Shown here: in pieces, positions 40,737-50,274 of the stretch
Position numbering within the stretch: the stretch's first letter is position 1
Layout of the letters: every line of letters begins with the position of its first letter
NCBI GenBank assembly: GCA_017651315.1
Contig: JAGCDE010000015.1
Coordinates: 1 to 64,000 of the forward strand
DNA from: Bacteroidaceae bacterium
Lineage (GTDB): Bacteria; Bacteroidota; Bacteroidia; Bacteroidales; Bacteroidaceae
Length of the DNA stretch: 64,000 nucleotides
Direction of reading: 5' to 3'
Position numbers and translations under genes: made by a program
Notes under the pieces: model-generated
What the model was told of the DNA's origin: nothing
The model's input: only the letters and a program-made list of their open reading frames with translations
Database searches by the model: none

Positions 40737-41554
40737 CAGAAACTGAATGCTAATGAGAATCCGGACGAGACGGCTCCCCTGTTGTCGATTATTATGCCCG
40801 GTTCCACGCGCAGGCTAAGGTCGCTTGAGATGTCGAAATGGGATAGTTCGGCATCGACGTATGCATCGATAGCCGCTATGAGATACATGCCGGCAAATGC
40901 GAATATGCTGAGGTCGCGGTATCTGCGGTACTTGTCCTTCCTCTTCTTGAACACATCCTTGAGCCAGTCGGTGGTGTAGCTGTCAATCTCGTAATGGGGA
41001 GGCAGGAAGTCCTCGTAGCTTTTTGTGTCGGGGTCATTGTCCATGATATCCACGTAGGCGTTCTGGTAATCCATGTAAGTCGATTGGTTCCAGGTGAGCG
41101 CATAGACGCACCCTACGAATCCGCCATAGACGATGGGGAGCTTCCAGTACTTACGGTTGTAGATCTGGCCGCCTCCGGGGAAAAGAAGCGACATCCAGAC
41201 AGCTTTTCTCGGGTCGGGTTCCCATTCCGTCGATGTCCTCTGGAGATTCGCCGTCTGTAAGCTGTCCTTCTCTTTCCATGTGAGCCTTCCGCGGTCTGTA
41301 GGGGAAGTCCCGTCAAGTAACATCGCCGAGTCGGAAGGCAGGTCGAAATTCAGGTTCCTCACGTATTCCAGCTCCTGCTGCCATTGCGCAGTGTCATTGA
41401 GTGACCTGTAAAGGCTGTCTATGCGGGTGGCGCGCAGGGTATCATCCGGCAGGATGACAGGCCTTGTTATCTCCTGGGAATATGCCGTCATAGCCATGAG
41501 CAGCAGCGGCAGCAGGAAAAACACGGAGAGCTTGTATGTGGAGAGCCGGGTCAT
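40736..41554 (-). CDS. DUF5683 family membrane protein
   Basis: A 272-residue protein with a signal peptide or N-terminal helix (about 9-27, LSVFFLLPLLLMAMTAYSQ). After a soluble stretch comes the conserved DUF5683 core (about 115-260) with WMSLLFPGGGQIYNRKYWKLPIVYGGF, a helix, the acidic YEDFLPP region and KYRRYRDLSIFAFAGMYLIAAIDAYVDAEL. The family is common in Bacteroidota and regularly follows parB; its function is not known. The stop shares a base with the next ATG and the start overlaps parB by 4 bp. Confidence 0.85.
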   Translation of the reverse strand: MTRLSTYKLSVFFLLPLLLMAMTAYSQEITRPVILPDDTLRATRIDSLYRSLNDTAQWQQELEYVRNLNFDLPSDSAMLLDGTSPTDRGRLTWKEKDSLQTANLQRTSTEWEPDPRKAVWMSLLFPGGGQIYNRKYWKLPIVYGGFVGCVYALTWNQSTYMDYQNAYVDIMDNDPDTKSYEDFLPPHYEIDSYTTDWLKDVFKKRKDKYRRYRDLSIFAFAGMYLIAAIDAYVDAELSHFDISSDLSLRVEPGIIIDNRGAVSSGFSLAFSF

Positions 41555-42423
41555 TTACTGATTCTGTCAAGCAATTCCATTACTCTCGTCAGTTCCGCTC
41601 CGTTCCTGAAGGGGATGCTGATGGTTCCCTTGCCGTTCCGGGTGCATTTGAACCTGACATTGACGCCAAGATATGCTGAGAGGTCTTTACCTAAGTGTGC
41701 GAAGGACTCCTCCATCTTGCTGTCGGTTGCCTTCGCCTTTTTGCGGCCTTCGTTCAGCTGCCTGACCTTCTCCTCGGTCATCCTGACGGAGTAGCCGTAT
41801 TTCTTCAGTTCGTGGAACAGCCTGAGCTGTTTCACCGGATCCCCGATTGCCAGCAGTGCACGGGCATGTCCCATATCAATCTCCCTGTTCTTGAGTGCCA
41901 TCTGAATTTCGGCCGGGAGCTTGAGAAGTCTGATATAGTTGGCGATGGTGGCCCGGTTCTTGCCTATCCTGCCGCTGAGCTGTTCCTGTGTCATGTCATA
42001 TACCTCCAGCAGATGCTGGCAGGCAAGAGCCACTTCCATGGAGTTCAGGTCTTCACGCTGGATGTTCTCTATCAGCGCCATTTCCATGACATTCTCGTCA
42101 TCGGCTGTCCGGATATAGGCGGGGATGGTCTCCAGACCAGCCATCATGGCCGCACGGAAACGCCTTTCGCCGGCTATGATCTGATATTCGCTGTCCGACT
42201 GCTTTCGGAGTGTGATAGGTTGGATAATGCCTATTTCACGTATGGAATCCGAGAGCTCGCGTAGGCTTTCCTCGTCAAATTCCCTGCGGGGCTGGTTGGG
42301 ATTAGCGTGAATACGGTCGAGAGGTATCTCGCTTATCGATGATGAGCCGGAGGTCCTTACGAGCTCTGTCGAGATGAGTGCGTCAAGACCGCGTCCTAAT
42401 GCTGATTTCTTGGTGGTTGTCAT
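41551..42423 (-). CDS. parB: Chromosome-partitioning protein ParB
   Basis: A 290-residue CTP-dependent DNA clamp that loads at parS and helps segregate origins. The N-terminal [11 protein letters not shown] motif, the CTP-binding segment with [12 protein letters not shown] (about 85-96) and [13 protein letters not shown], and a helix-turn-helix (about 142-165, [22 protein letters not shown]) are in the normal order, with a C-terminal dimer domain. It overlaps parA by 4 bp. No parS site was recognised in the window by eye. Confidence 0.95.
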   Translation of the reverse strand: MTTTKKSALGRGLDALISTELVRTSGSSSISEIPLDRIHANPNQPRREFDEESLRELSDSIREIGIIQPITLRKQSDSEYQIIAGERRFRAAMMAGLETIPAYIRTADDENVMEMALIENIQREDLNSMEVALACQHLLEVYDMTQEQLSGRIGKNRATIANYIRLLKLPAEIQMALKNREIDMGHARALLAIGDPVKQLRLFHELKKYGYSVRMTEEKVRQLNEGRKKAKATDSKMEESFAHLGKDLSAYLGVNVRFKCTRNGKGTISIPFRNGAELTRVMELLDRISK

Positions 42424-43190
42424 TTGTTTCCGTTCTTTTTCAGTATTTCCTGCGCCAGGGCAAGATAGTTCTTTGCACCTCTTGATTCGGCATCGTACAT
42501 GACGGCGGGCAGCCCATAGCTTGGCGCCTCGCTCAGCTTGACGTTCCTCGATATTACTGTTTCGAAGACAAGCTCCTGGAAATGTTTCCTCACCTCCTCT
42601 ATGATCTGGTTGCTTAACCGCAGGCGGGAGTCATACATCGTAAGCAGGAATCCCTCTATGTCTAATGACGGATTCAGCTTGGTCTTTATTATCTTGATGG
42701 TGTTGAGCAGCTTGCTGATCCCTTCCAGCGCAAAGTATTCGCATTGTACGGGAATGATGATAGAATCGGCGGCAGTCAGTGCATTGACGGTTATCAGACC
42801 GAGGGAGGGTGAACAGTCTATCAGGATGAAGTCATAGTCATCCCTTATGGCGGAGAGCATCTTCTTCATGACGGTCTCACGTCCTTCCATATTCATCAGC
42901 TCGAGTTCCGCACCGACAAGGTCGATATGCGAAGGCATGATGCAGAGCCCCTCAATGCAGGACTCCCGTATCGCCTCCCTCGGGTCCCTGCCGTTGACCA
43001 GACATTCATAAACGGTACATTCCAGAGACTTGATATCTATCCCGAGACCGGACGATGCGTTAGCCTGAGGGTCGGCGTCAACGACCAGTACCTTCTTTTC
43101 GAATGTGGCGAGCGATGCAGCCAGGTTTATGGTGGTTGTGGTCTTGCCTACACCGCCTTTCTGGTTGGCCAAAGCTATGATCTTTCCCAT
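42420..43190 (-). CDS. parA: Chromosome-partitioning ATPase ParA
   Basis: A 256-residue deviant-Walker ATPase that works with ParB in chromosome segregation. The motif [16 protein letters not shown] is at residues 10-25, with [15 protein letters not shown] near 36 and [16 protein letters not shown] near 123. It has the short ParA/Soj form without an N-terminal HTH. It is the first gene of parA-parB-DUF5683-mltD-rel and diverges from lpxB. A weak -7 box (TACCTTTA, minus strand, 43209-43216) lies upstream. Confidence 0.95.
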   Translation of the reverse strand: MGKIIALANQKGGVGKTTTTINLAASLATFEKKVLVVDADPQANASSGLGIDIKSLECTVYECLVNGRDPREAIRESCIEGLCIMPSHIDLVGAELELMNMEGRETVMKKMLSAIRDDYDFILIDCSPSLGLITVNALTAADSIIIPVQCEYFALEGISKLLNTIKIIKTKLNPSLDIEGFLLTMYDSRLRLSNQIIEEVRKHFQELVFETVISRNVKLSEAPSYGLPAVMYDAESRGAKNYLALAQEILKKNGNK

Positions 43191-43249
43191 AAGATTTCAT
43201 TTTAACGCGTAAAGGTAATGGAAAAAAACGGCATTCGGGAAAAATATAC

Positions 43250-43257
43250 TATTTTTG
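43250..43257 (+). promoter_or_regulatory. -7 box of lpxB
   Basis: TATTTTTG matches TAnnTTTG and lies 19 bp before the lpxB ATG, between divergent parA and lpxB. Confidence 0.5.
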
Positions 43258-43276
43258 ACATTGCAACAACCCGTTT

Positions 43277-44407
43277 ATGAAATACTACATCGTAGCAGGA
43301 GAGGCATCGGGTGACCTTCATGCCTCCAACCTTATGGAATCCATTCGGAAAAGGGACCCGGAGGCATCCTTCCGCTGTTTCGGAGGGGAGATGATGCAGG
43401 CTGCCGGAGGCACTCTGGTAAAACATTACCGCGAACTCGCGTATATGGGCGTGTGGCCGGTCATCACCCATATCGGGACTATAATCAGAGGTGCAAGACT
43501 CTGTTTCCGTGACCTTTCCGAGTGGAATCCCGATGCTGTCATCCTGGTGGATTATCCGGGGTTCAACCTCTCTCTGGCCCGCAAGGTGCACAGTAGGCTG
43601 CATATCCCTGTCTGGTACTACATCTCTCCCAAGATATGGGCCTGGAAAAGTTACCGGATCCGCAACATACGTCGTGACGTGGATGAACTGTTCAGCATCC
43701 TGCCCTTTGAGGTGGAGTATTTCGGCAGACTGGGTTATCCCGTAAGATATGTTGGCAATCCTACTGTCGATGAAGTGAGCGCATATCTGGATTCTCACGG
43801 GGAGCCTTCCCTCTTCAAGGGCGAGGAGCGTAAGGTGGTTGCAGTGCTTGCCGGCAGCCGTCGTCAGGAGGTTTCCCGTAATCTTCCCGTGATGCTGAAG
43901 GCTGTGGAGGGACTGGAGAATATTCGGGTGGTGCTGGCCTGTGCACCGTCAATACCTGCCGGCTTTTATGAGGATATGGTCCGGGGATATGATGTGGAGT
44001 GTGTCTATGGTGATACTTACGGTGTCCTGAGGAGCGCGTATGCCGCTCTTGTGACATCGGGTACAGCCACACTTGAAACCGCCCTCTTCGGTGTCCCGCA
44101 GGTGGTATGCTACGGAATGCCTTTAAAGCGGATAGCCGGGTTGATCCGGCGTTTGTTCCTGAAAACGGATTATGTGTCGCTCGTGAACCTGATTTCCGGT
44201 TATGAAGTGGTGCCTGAGCTTGTCGCTGACAGTTTCAGCCTGCGGAATGTCAGGGAAAGATTCTATCCGTTACTGTCCGACACTCCAGAGAGGCGTGCCC
44301 AGCTCGACGGTTATTCCAGAATGAAGGGGATGCTTGGCCCGGCGGGTGCTCCGGAACATGCCGCAGCACAGATGGCGGGACTGTTAGAATCTGTCCATAG
44401 CGATTGA
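43277..44407 (+). CDS. lpxB: Lipid-A-disaccharide synthase
   Basis: A 376-residue glycosyltransferase family 19 enzyme that joins UDP-diacylglucosamine and lipid X to form the lipid A disaccharide at the cytoplasmic membrane. Typical blocks are YYIVAGEASGDLHASNL at the start, VILVDYPGFNLSLARKV near 90, PVWYYISPKIWAWKSYR near 110, PFEVEYFGRLGYPVRYVGNP near 137, and VTSGTATLETALFGVPQVV near 257. Length is normal. Its 3' end overlaps the convergent cdsA by 24 bp. Confidence 0.95.
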   Translation: MKYYIVAGEASGDLHASNLMESIRKRDPEASFRCFGGEMMQAAGGTLVKHYRELAYMGVWPVITHIGTIIRGARLCFRDLSEWNPDAVILVDYPGFNLSLARKVHSRLHIPVWYYISPKIWAWKSYRIRNIRRDVDELFSILPFEVEYFGRLGYPVRYVGNPTVDEVSAYLDSHGEPSLFKGEERKVVAVLAGSRRQEVSRNLPVMLKAVEGLENIRVVLACAPSIPAGFYEDMVRGYDVECVYGDTYGVLRSAYAALVTSGTATLETALFGVPQVVCYGMPLKRIAGLIRRLFLKTDYVSLVNLISGYEVVPELVADSFSLRNVRERFYPLLSDTPERRAQLDGYSRMKGMLGPAGAPEHAAAQMAGLLESVHSD

Positions 44408-45226
44408 GAGCCAGACCACTGTGGCCGGGATGGCCAGCAGAGCGCTGTCAAAACGGTCCAGCATACCTCCGTGTCCGGGCAGGATCCTGCCGGAATCCTT
44501 AATACCCATCTCACGTTTCATCAGCGACTCAATCAGGTCGCCCCATGTTCCGAACAGCACTACGATGAATGCCATTCCTATCCAAACCCATGCCGGCATG
44601 AAACTGTACCAGTCAGGGAGGAACCGATGGAGCAGGAATGCTGCGAGCATGGTCAGAAGTGCGCCTCCGATAGAACCTTCCCAGGTCTTTTTGGGCGAAA
44701 TCCTCTCAAATAGCTTGTGCCTGCCTATGGTACATCCGGTGCAGTAGGCCCCCACGTCATTGCACCACAGGAACACGAACAGGGTAAGAGGAATGACGGG
44801 ACTGTAGCCTGTGTCAGGCCCGTTGACATTGAAAGCGAGCATTGATGTCAGCGCAAAAGGCAACGCTATGTAGATGACAGGGAAGAGCGTATGTACCCAG
44901 TCGTTGATGGGACTTGGCTTCCTGGAGTATAACTCACGCACCATAATCACTATAAGGGTGAATATGAACGGAAGGAACAGGATGGCACCTCTTTGCATCA
45001 CAGTCATGCCTACTATTGCGGCATAGAAGGTGAAAGCGGCCACAACAGCCCACAGGCGGCTGACATTCGCGTTCCTGTATCTGTTGGCAAGTCCTGTGTA
45101 TTCCAATGTGGACAGAATGGTACAGACCGCAAACAGTCCTATGAACCAGGGCGCGCCTTTCAGGATGCAGAACAGCATTATGAAGGCGAACACTACGGCT
45201 GTGATAGTCCTTATGAGGAAGTTCAT
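44384..45226 (-). CDS. cdsA: Phosphatidate cytidylyltransferase
   Basis: A 280-residue multi-pass membrane enzyme that makes CDP-diacylglycerol from phosphatidic acid and CTP, the precursor used by pssA. About eight hydrophobic helices are visible. The family signature is near the end (about 238-265): SLMKREMGIKDSGRILPGHGG followed by MLDRFDS. It lies 46 bp after ftsH on the same strand, the usual rsfS-ftsH-cdsA order, and it overlaps lpxB at its 3' end. Confidence 0.95.
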   Translation of the reverse strand: MNFLIRTITAVVFAFIMLFCILKGAPWFIGLFAVCTILSTLEYTGLANRYRNANVSRLWAVVAAFTFYAAIVGMTVMQRGAILFLPFIFTLIVIMVRELYSRKPSPINDWVHTLFPVIYIALPFALTSMLAFNVNGPDTGYSPVIPLTLFVFLWCNDVGAYCTGCTIGRHKLFERISPKKTWEGSIGGALLTMLAAFLLHRFLPDWYSFMPAWVWIGMAFIVVLFGTWGDLIESLMKREMGIKDSGRILPGHGGMLDRFDSALLAIPATVVWLSIAMDRF

Positions 45227-45272
45227 AATCTACTTTATGTTTATGGAGTAAATAAACAGATTCTGAATCCGG

Positions 45273-47249
45273 TTATGGTTCTACTTTGTCGTGGTTTTCA
45301 ACGACAGAAGCTGGTTCTGAAGACTTTTTCCCGTCTTCGAGAATCTCCTCGCTTCGGGATGCCCACGGGCGTTTGCCGAAAATCCTCTCCACATCCTCGG
45401 CCATGATGACTTCGCGTTCTATCAGGAGCTGAGCCAGCCGGTGATGTCCCTCCTCATGCTCAAGCAGTATCTTCTTGCCGCGTTCATACTGCTCGTTTAT
45501 CAGTTTCTTGACCTCCTCGTCAATCAGCTCGGCTGTCTTGTCGGAGTAGGGTTTCTGGAAGGCGTATTCATCGGTGCTGCTGTAGTAGCACAGGTTGGCC
45601 AGCCTGTCGCTCATGCCGGCGTATGCAATCATGCCGTAGGCCTGCTTGGTCACGCGCTCCAGGTCATTCATGGCTCCTGTGGAGATATGCCCGGTGAACA
45701 GCTCCTCGGCGGCACGTCCGCCTAATGTGGCGCACATCTCGTCAAGCATCTGCTCCTTTGTGGTTATCTGACGCTCCTCAGGCAGATACCAGGCTGCACC
45801 GAGAGCCCGTCCGCGCGGCACTATGGTCACCTTGATGAGCGGGTTGGCGTACTCCAGGAACCATGAGAGCGTGGCGTGTCCGGCTTCATGGAGGGCTATG
45901 GTACGCTTCTCGTCGGCTGTAAGTACCTTGGTCTTCTTCTCGAGTCCGCCCACGATACGGTCCACAGCGGAGAGGAAATCATCCTTTTCCACTTTCTTCT
46001 TGTTGTGGCGGGCGGCAATCAGGGCTGCCTCGTTGCATACGTTCGCGATATCGGCACCGGAGAATCCGGGAGTCTGGCGGGCCAGCAGATCCACATCCAC
46101 ATCCTTGCTCAGCTTGATGTTACGGAGGTGTACCCCGAACACAGCCTTGCGCTCGTTCAGGTCTGGCAGGTCCAGGTGTATCTGACGGTCGAAACGTCCT
46201 GCACGAAGCAACGCCTTGTCCAGTATATCCACGCGGTTGGTGGCAGCGAGTATGATCACACCGCTGTTTGTGCCGAATCCGTCCATTTCAGTGAGCAGCT
46301 GGTTCAGGGTGTTCTCCCGTTCGTCATTGCCACCCATTGCGGGGTTCTTGCCACGGGCGCGGCCAACTGCATCGATCTCGTCAATGAATATTATGCAAGG
46401 TGCCTTCTCCTTTGCCTGACGGAACAGGTCACGTACTCTCGATGCCCCCACACCCACGAACATCTCCACGAAATCGGAGCCGGAGAGTGAGAAGAACGGG
46501 ACATCGGCCTCACCTGCCACGGCTTTGGCCAGCAGGGTCTTGCCGGTTCCGGGAGGGCCTACCAGCAGGGCTCCTTTCGGTATCTTGCCGCCCAGGTCGG
46601 TATATTTCTTAGGGTTCTTGAGGAACTCCACAATCTCCTCAACTTCGGTCTTTGCCTCGGCCTGTCCTGCCACATCCTTGAATGTGACACGGTCAGAACT
46701 GCCTTTCTCATAGACCTTGGCCTTTGATTTGCCAACGCTGAAGACTCCTCCTCCCGGAGCGCCTGAACCTCCGTTAATATGACGTGTCATGAGTATCCAG
46801 AAGAGTATAAGAAGCGCGAAGGGGAGGATGCTGATGAGAATCTCCATCATGGTATGGGATTTCTTCTCATATTCCACGTCGCCGCTGAAGGTGCCTGCCT
46901 CCTGGGACATGTCGATAAACTCCTGCAGATTGTCCAGCGAGCCTACTCCAACCGTGAGCATAGGCTTGGAGAACGGTTGTGTGTATGATACATCGGGGAA
47001 CACGTACTTGACTGAGTCCGGTTTGATGTACATGTCCATGACTCCGAGGTTAGGATATACCACGAGCCTGCTCACATAGCCGCGTTCCATGTAGTTCCTG
47101 AAATCGGTATAGGATGCCTTGCCGGTCAGACCGGAACCATCCTCCTTGCTGAAGAACAGTATATATCCGAATCCTATAAAAAGTATGATATACAGCCACG
47201 ATTGAAGTCTCGGCCCTTTCTTTTGCTTGTTGTCTTTGATGTCAGCCAT
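45273..47249 (-). CDS. ftsH: ATP-dependent zinc metalloprotease FtsH
   Basis: A 658-residue membrane-bound AAA+ protease that degrades membrane and some soluble proteins. Two transmembrane segments (about 17-34 and 134-154) flank a periplasmic domain. The AAA module has Walker A GPPGTGKT at 231-238, Walker B IIFIDEID at 286-293 and the SRH with the arginine finger near 345-355. The protease site HEAGH is at 454-458, and a downstream acidic residue completes the zinc site. It stands between rsfS and cdsA. Confidence 0.97.
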   Translation of the reverse strand: MADIKDNKQKKGPRLQSWLYIILFIGFGYILFFSKEDGSGLTGKASYTDFRNYMERGYVSRLVVYPNLGVMDMYIKPDSVKYVFPDVSYTQPFSKPMLTVGVGSLDNLQEFIDMSQEAGTFSGDVEYEKKSHTMMEILISILPFALLILFWILMTRHINGGSGAPGGGVFSVGKSKAKVYEKGSSDRVTFKDVAGQAEAKTEVEEIVEFLKNPKKYTDLGGKIPKGALLVGPPGTGKTLLAKAVAGEADVPFFSLSGSDFVEMFVGVGASRVRDLFRQAKEKAPCIIFIDEIDAVGRARGKNPAMGGNDERENTLNQLLTEMDGFGTNSGVIILAATNRVDILDKALLRAGRFDRQIHLDLPDLNERKAVFGVHLRNIKLSKDVDVDLLARQTPGFSGADIANVCNEAALIAARHNKKKVEKDDFLSAVDRIVGGLEKKTKVLTADEKRTIALHEAGHATLSWFLEYANPLIKVTIVPRGRALGAAWYLPEERQITTKEQMLDEMCATLGGRAAEELFTGHISTGAMNDLERVTKQAYGMIAYAGMSDRLANLCYYSSTDEYAFQKPYSDKTAELIDEEVKKLINEQYERGKKILLEHEEGHHRLAQLLIEREVIMAEDVERIFGKRPWASRSEEILEDGKKSSEPASVVENHDKVEP

Positions 47250-47308
47250 ATTTAAACAGATACTTGGTCATTATGGGAAAAAACATGTCAAGGTGTCAGT
47301 GTGTCAGT

Positions 47309-47674
47309 TCAGAGTAAATCAGGAATCTCTTCCAGTCTGGCATCGGCCCACAGGTGCTCCAGGTCATAGAATCTTCTCAGCTCTGGAACGAAAATGTGCA
47401 CCATCACGTCACCGTAGTCCATTGCGATCCAGTGGGCGAACCTGGTCCCTTCGGTGAAATCGGGCTTACGCTGCTCATTTATGCGGACTGTCTCCCGTAT
47501 GGAGTCATGTATTGCTGTCGTCTGGTTTGGGGTGCCTCCTTCACAGATAACGAAATACCTGCATATGGTGTCCTCAATGCCTGTGAGGTCCACAATGGTG
47601 ATCTTTTCGCCTTTCCTTTCCCGGATGCCTTCCACTATGCTGTTCAGAATACTTTCTCTCTTCTTTTTCGCCAT
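47309..47674 (-). CDS. rsfS: Ribosomal silencing factor RsfS
   Basis: A 121-residue protein that binds uL14 on the 50S subunit and blocks subunit joining when growth slows. Typical blocks are ILNSIVEGIRERKGEKITIVDLTGI, YFVICEGGTPNQTTAIHDSI and WIAMDYGDVMVHIFVPELRRFYDLEHLWADA. The start at 47674 follows a good promoter 26 bp upstream. It is the first gene of the rsfS-ftsH-cdsA operon, 59 bp before ftsH. Confidence 0.95.
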   Translation of the reverse strand: MAKKKRESILNSIVEGIRERKGEKITIVDLTGIEDTICRYFVICEGGTPNQTTAIHDSIRETVRINEQRKPDFTEGTRFAHWIAMDYGDVMVHIFVPELRRFYDLEHLWADARLEEIPDLL

Positions 47675-47700
47675 TTATCGTATTGTGAGGTTGTTTTGTG

Positions 47701-47708
47701 CAAAAGTA
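47701..47708 (-). promoter_or_regulatory. -7 box of the rsfS-ftsH-cdsA operon
   Basis: The minus-strand box TACTTTTG is a perfect TAnnTTTG match, 26 bp before the rsfS start. Confidence 0.6.
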
Positions 47709-47813
47709 ATGAAAAAGTTCCACCGGATTCTGAATACACCTTTTTTAATAGTAACTTATACAGCCTGTGATTCACTTTTCCTGAAATAAGGAAGCAAAAA
47801 AGATGCCAAAAGA

Positions 47814-47843
47814 TTTGGATACCGGAAAAAAGCTGTATATTTG
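47814..47843 (+). promoter_or_regulatory. Promoter of tRNA-Gln
   Basis: TTTG (47814-47817) and TATATTTG (47836-47843) with an 18-bp spacer fit the Bacteroidota consensus, 22 bp before the tRNA. Confidence 0.65.
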
Positions 47844-47865
47844 CACCGCTTTTCAGCAAATGCAT

Positions 47866-47936
47866 TGGGCTATGGTGTAATGGTAACACTGCAGATTCTG
47901 GTCCTGCCTTTCCTGGTTCGAGTCCGGGTAGCCCAG
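47866..47936 (+). tRNA. tRNA-Gln (anticodon CUG)
   Basis: Acceptor TGGGCTA/TAGCCCA, D arm GTGT/ACAC, anticodon stem GCAGA/CCTGC (last pair A-C mismatched) with loop TTCTGGT (anticodon CTG), T arm CCTGG-TTCGAGT-CCGGG and discriminator G. No CCA is encoded. A promoter lies upstream and a terminator directly downstream. Confidence 0.93.
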
Positions 47937-47937
47937 C

Positions 47938-47972
47938 AAAAAAGAGAGATGCGGATGCGTCTCTCTTTTTTT
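47938..47972 (+). terminator. Terminator of tRNA-Gln
   Basis: Stem AAAAAGAGAGA / TCTCTCTTTTT with a 10-nt loop and a T-run, directly after the tRNA. It could also end minus-strand transcripts. Confidence 0.75.
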
Positions 47973-47986
47973 ATTGGCTCACCCGT

Positions 47987-49114
47987 TTATCGGCCTACCT
48001 GCGCTCCTCCGGAATGAGAATTTGTTTTTCTGTCGTAGTAGAGATCCAGGAGCTTGTGGGCGGCGGCGAATGAGGTCTGCTGGCCTCCCAGGACCTGGGC
48101 CTCAAACTCAGGGAGCCTGGCGGCTATCTCAGGGTTGTTGTAGAATCCGTTCCTGAGGGACTCGTTTATGCTCTCATACATCCAGTATTTGGCCTGTTCG
48201 TTGCGGCGGTACTGGAAATAACCGTTCTGCCTGACAAAGTCCATGTAGGCCCAGACCATATCCCACACCTCCTTTATCTTGTACTCGTAGAATCCGGAGT
48301 ATGTGATGACCTGCGGGGTCCAGCCGCTCTCCGATGGCGGGAACAGATGCAGGGCGTTACGGAACGAGCTGGCGGCCAGTTCGGCCTTTGGGGCGTTGTC
48401 ACCATCGGCCTTGTTGATTATTATGCCGTCGGCCATCTCCATTATGCCGCGCTTTATTCCCTGCAGCTCATCGCCGGTTCCGGCCAGCTGGATGAGCAGG
48501 AAGAAATCCACCATTGAGTGGACTGCGGTCTCGCTCTGCCCCACGCCTACGGTCTCCACAAATATCTTGTCAAAGCCAGCGGCCTCGCACAGTACTATGG
48601 TCTCGCGGGTCTTTCGGGCCACTCCGCCTAATGAGCCGGCCGACGGGCTGGGGCGGATGAAGGCCTTTGGATGCACCGACAGACGTTCCATGCGGGTCTT
48701 GTCGCCTAATATGCTCCCTTTGGTGCGCTCTGAGCTTGGATCGATGGCCAGGACGGCCAGCTTGCCGCCCTCCTTGAGCACATGCAGGCCGAATGCGTCG
48801 ATGCTGGTGCTTTTTCCGGCTCCGGGAACACCACTGATGCCTATGCGGACAGAGTTACCTGCGTATGGAAGGCATTTCTCTATGACCTCTTGTGCAATGG
48901 CCTGATGCTCAGGCTTGAGGCTCTCCACAAGAGTTACAGCCTGGCTGAGAACAGTCACGTTGCCTTTCACTATGCCGTCCACATACTCCTGGACCGACAG
49001 GTTCGGGCGGTGGGCATGATGGTTCCTGAAATAGGGGTTGACTGAGCCGGGGCTTATGACTCCGCTGTTCACGGTCAGTCCTTTGAATTCATCGCTGTTT
49101 TCGGGATGTTCCAT
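47987..49114 (-). CDS. meaB: Methylmalonyl-CoA mutase-associated GTPase MeaB
   Basis: A 375-residue G3E-type P-loop GTPase that protects and loads the B12-dependent methylmalonyl-CoA mutase, which in Bacteroidales serves succinate/propionate metabolism. The P-loop GVPGAGKS is at 95-102, followed by LAVLAIDPSSERTKGSILGDKTRM, FIRPSPSAGSLGGVARKTRE, FVETVGVGQSE and the base-recognition segment IIINKADGD. Mutase genes are not in this window. The next gene upstream is an unrelated membrane protein 12 bp away. Confidence 0.93.
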   Translation of the reverse strand: MEHPENSDEFKGLTVNSGVISPGSVNPYFRNHHAHRPNLSVQEYVDGIVKGNVTVLSQAVTLVESLKPEHQAIAQEVIEKCLPYAGNSVRIGISGVPGAGKSTSIDAFGLHVLKEGGKLAVLAIDPSSERTKGSILGDKTRMERLSVHPKAFIRPSPSAGSLGGVARKTRETIVLCEAAGFDKIFVETVGVGQSETAVHSMVDFFLLIQLAGTGDELQGIKRGIMEMADGIIINKADGDNAPKAELAASSFRNALHLFPPSESGWTPQVITYSGFYEYKIKEVWDMVWAYMDFVRQNGYFQYRRNEQAKYWMYESINESLRNGFYNNPEIAARLPEFEAQVLGGQQTSFAAAHKLLDLYYDRKTNSHSGGAQVGR

Positions 49115-49126
49115 TGAGGTGAGAGG

Positions 49127-50140
49127 TTATGGTCGGGAGGCGGCACTCCGGCCGTCACGGTGAATAAGCTTGAGGGCAATCCAGGCTATTAACCCGCAGA
49201 GCAGGTAAATCATGGTCTGGCAGAAATGGAGCACGAACGACATTATCTGAGCCTCGTTTGTCCTGGCGCCGTAAATGCCCAGCATCTTGACGATGGCCAG
49301 GTTCCAGGGGCCGGCTCCGTTTGGTGTGGGTACCAGTACCGCCACGCTGCTGGCTGCAAAGCAGGCCAGCCCGCCCACGGGACCGACTGCGGCGGTTGAC
49401 GGCAGGCAGTAGAATGCCAGGTATAGTTCCAGATAGTAGCATATCCAGATTCCTGTCGAGTAGGCAAGGAACAGTGGCAGACGCTTTATCTGCCTGAGGG
49501 ACAGGAATCCTTCCCAGAATCCGCGGATAAAGCTCTTTACCTTGTCCCACAGGCGGAACCTGACGCATATCCGCCAGCAGATGACTACAAGCAGTATGGT
49601 TCCTGCTGTCCAGAACCAGAACCTGGGGCTCTGCAGCAGAGGTATGCTCTCTGTTGCGGGGGCAGCCAGATCGGCATCGGTGGGGGTTAGCAGCAGTTGG
49701 AACTCGTTCCATGATACCAGTATGCCGGCCACTACGATAAGGCCCAGCAATACGGCATCGACCACACGCTCGGCCACCAGAGTGCCCAGGCCTTTGCTGA
49801 AAGGCACGCCGGCATTCTGCTCCAGCATGCCGCAGCGGCATATCTCGCCCACACGGGGTATGATTATGTTGGCGGCATAACCTGTGAATACGGTCAGGAC
49901 AGTATCTTTCCTGGGGACATCATAGCCTATAGGTTCAAGAAGCAGGTTCCAGCGCAGGCCACGGAACAGAGGACCGAGTGCGCTGAATGAAAGCGCTGCG
50001 ATAAGCCAGCCCCACCGGATGCTGTGCATATCGGTCCGGAACCGGCTGAAATCGTAGTCCCGGTAGGTGAAATATAGCACCACTGCCGATATGATCAACG
50101 GGATGGCTATCTTGAGCGTGGTCGAAGTAATCTTTTTCAT
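49127..50140 (-). CDS. Flippase-like / lysylphosphatidylglycerol synthase transmembrane domain protein
   Basis: A 337-residue integral membrane protein of the UPF0104 (LPG_synthase_TM) family, with about eight hydrophobic helices and no cytosolic synthase domain. Family-like features are the start KIAIPLIISAVVLYFTYRD, RGLRWNLLLEPIGY, IIPRVGEICRCGMLEQ and VPTPNGAGPWNLAIVKMLGIYG. Such proteins are proposed lipid or glycolipid flippases, but the substrate here is unknown. The start at 50140 (MKKITSTT) is chosen by hydrophobicity and length. Confidence 0.85.
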   Translation of the reverse strand: MKKITSTTLKIAIPLIISAVVLYFTYRDYDFSRFRTDMHSIRWGWLIAALSFSALGPLFRGLRWNLLLEPIGYDVPRKDTVLTVFTGYAANIIIPRVGEICRCGMLEQNAGVPFSKGLGTLVAERVVDAVLLGLIVVAGILVSWNEFQLLLTPTDADLAAPATESIPLLQSPRFWFWTAGTILLVVICWRICVRFRLWDKVKSFIRGFWEGFLSLRQIKRLPLFLAYSTGIWICYYLELYLAFYCLPSTAAVGPVGGLACFAASSVAVLVPTPNGAGPWNLAIVKMLGIYGARTNEAQIMSFVLHFCQTMIYLLCGLIAWIALKLIHRDGRSAASRP

Positions 50141-50172
50141 TATATGGTGTTCACCTTTCGGATGATTTTGCC

Positions 50173-50180
50173 TACCTTTG
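50173..50180 (+). promoter_or_regulatory. -7 box before rsmA
   Basis: TACCTTTG, a perfect TAnnTTTG match, 94 bp before the chosen rsmA start. It excludes starts upstream of about 50185. Confidence 0.45.
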
Positions 50181-50274
50181 CCATACGAATGTGGCGGGAG
50201 GTCAGCATTCAAACGGCAAATATACTATTTTTTTGCCTTTCTGTAATCCAAAATACTCTATATGGACGACGTTG

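Noticed and set aside
45251-45270. Possible extra copy of the dispersed arm (AACAGATTCTGAATCC)
   Set aside because: Only about nine bases match the arm; too short to support.
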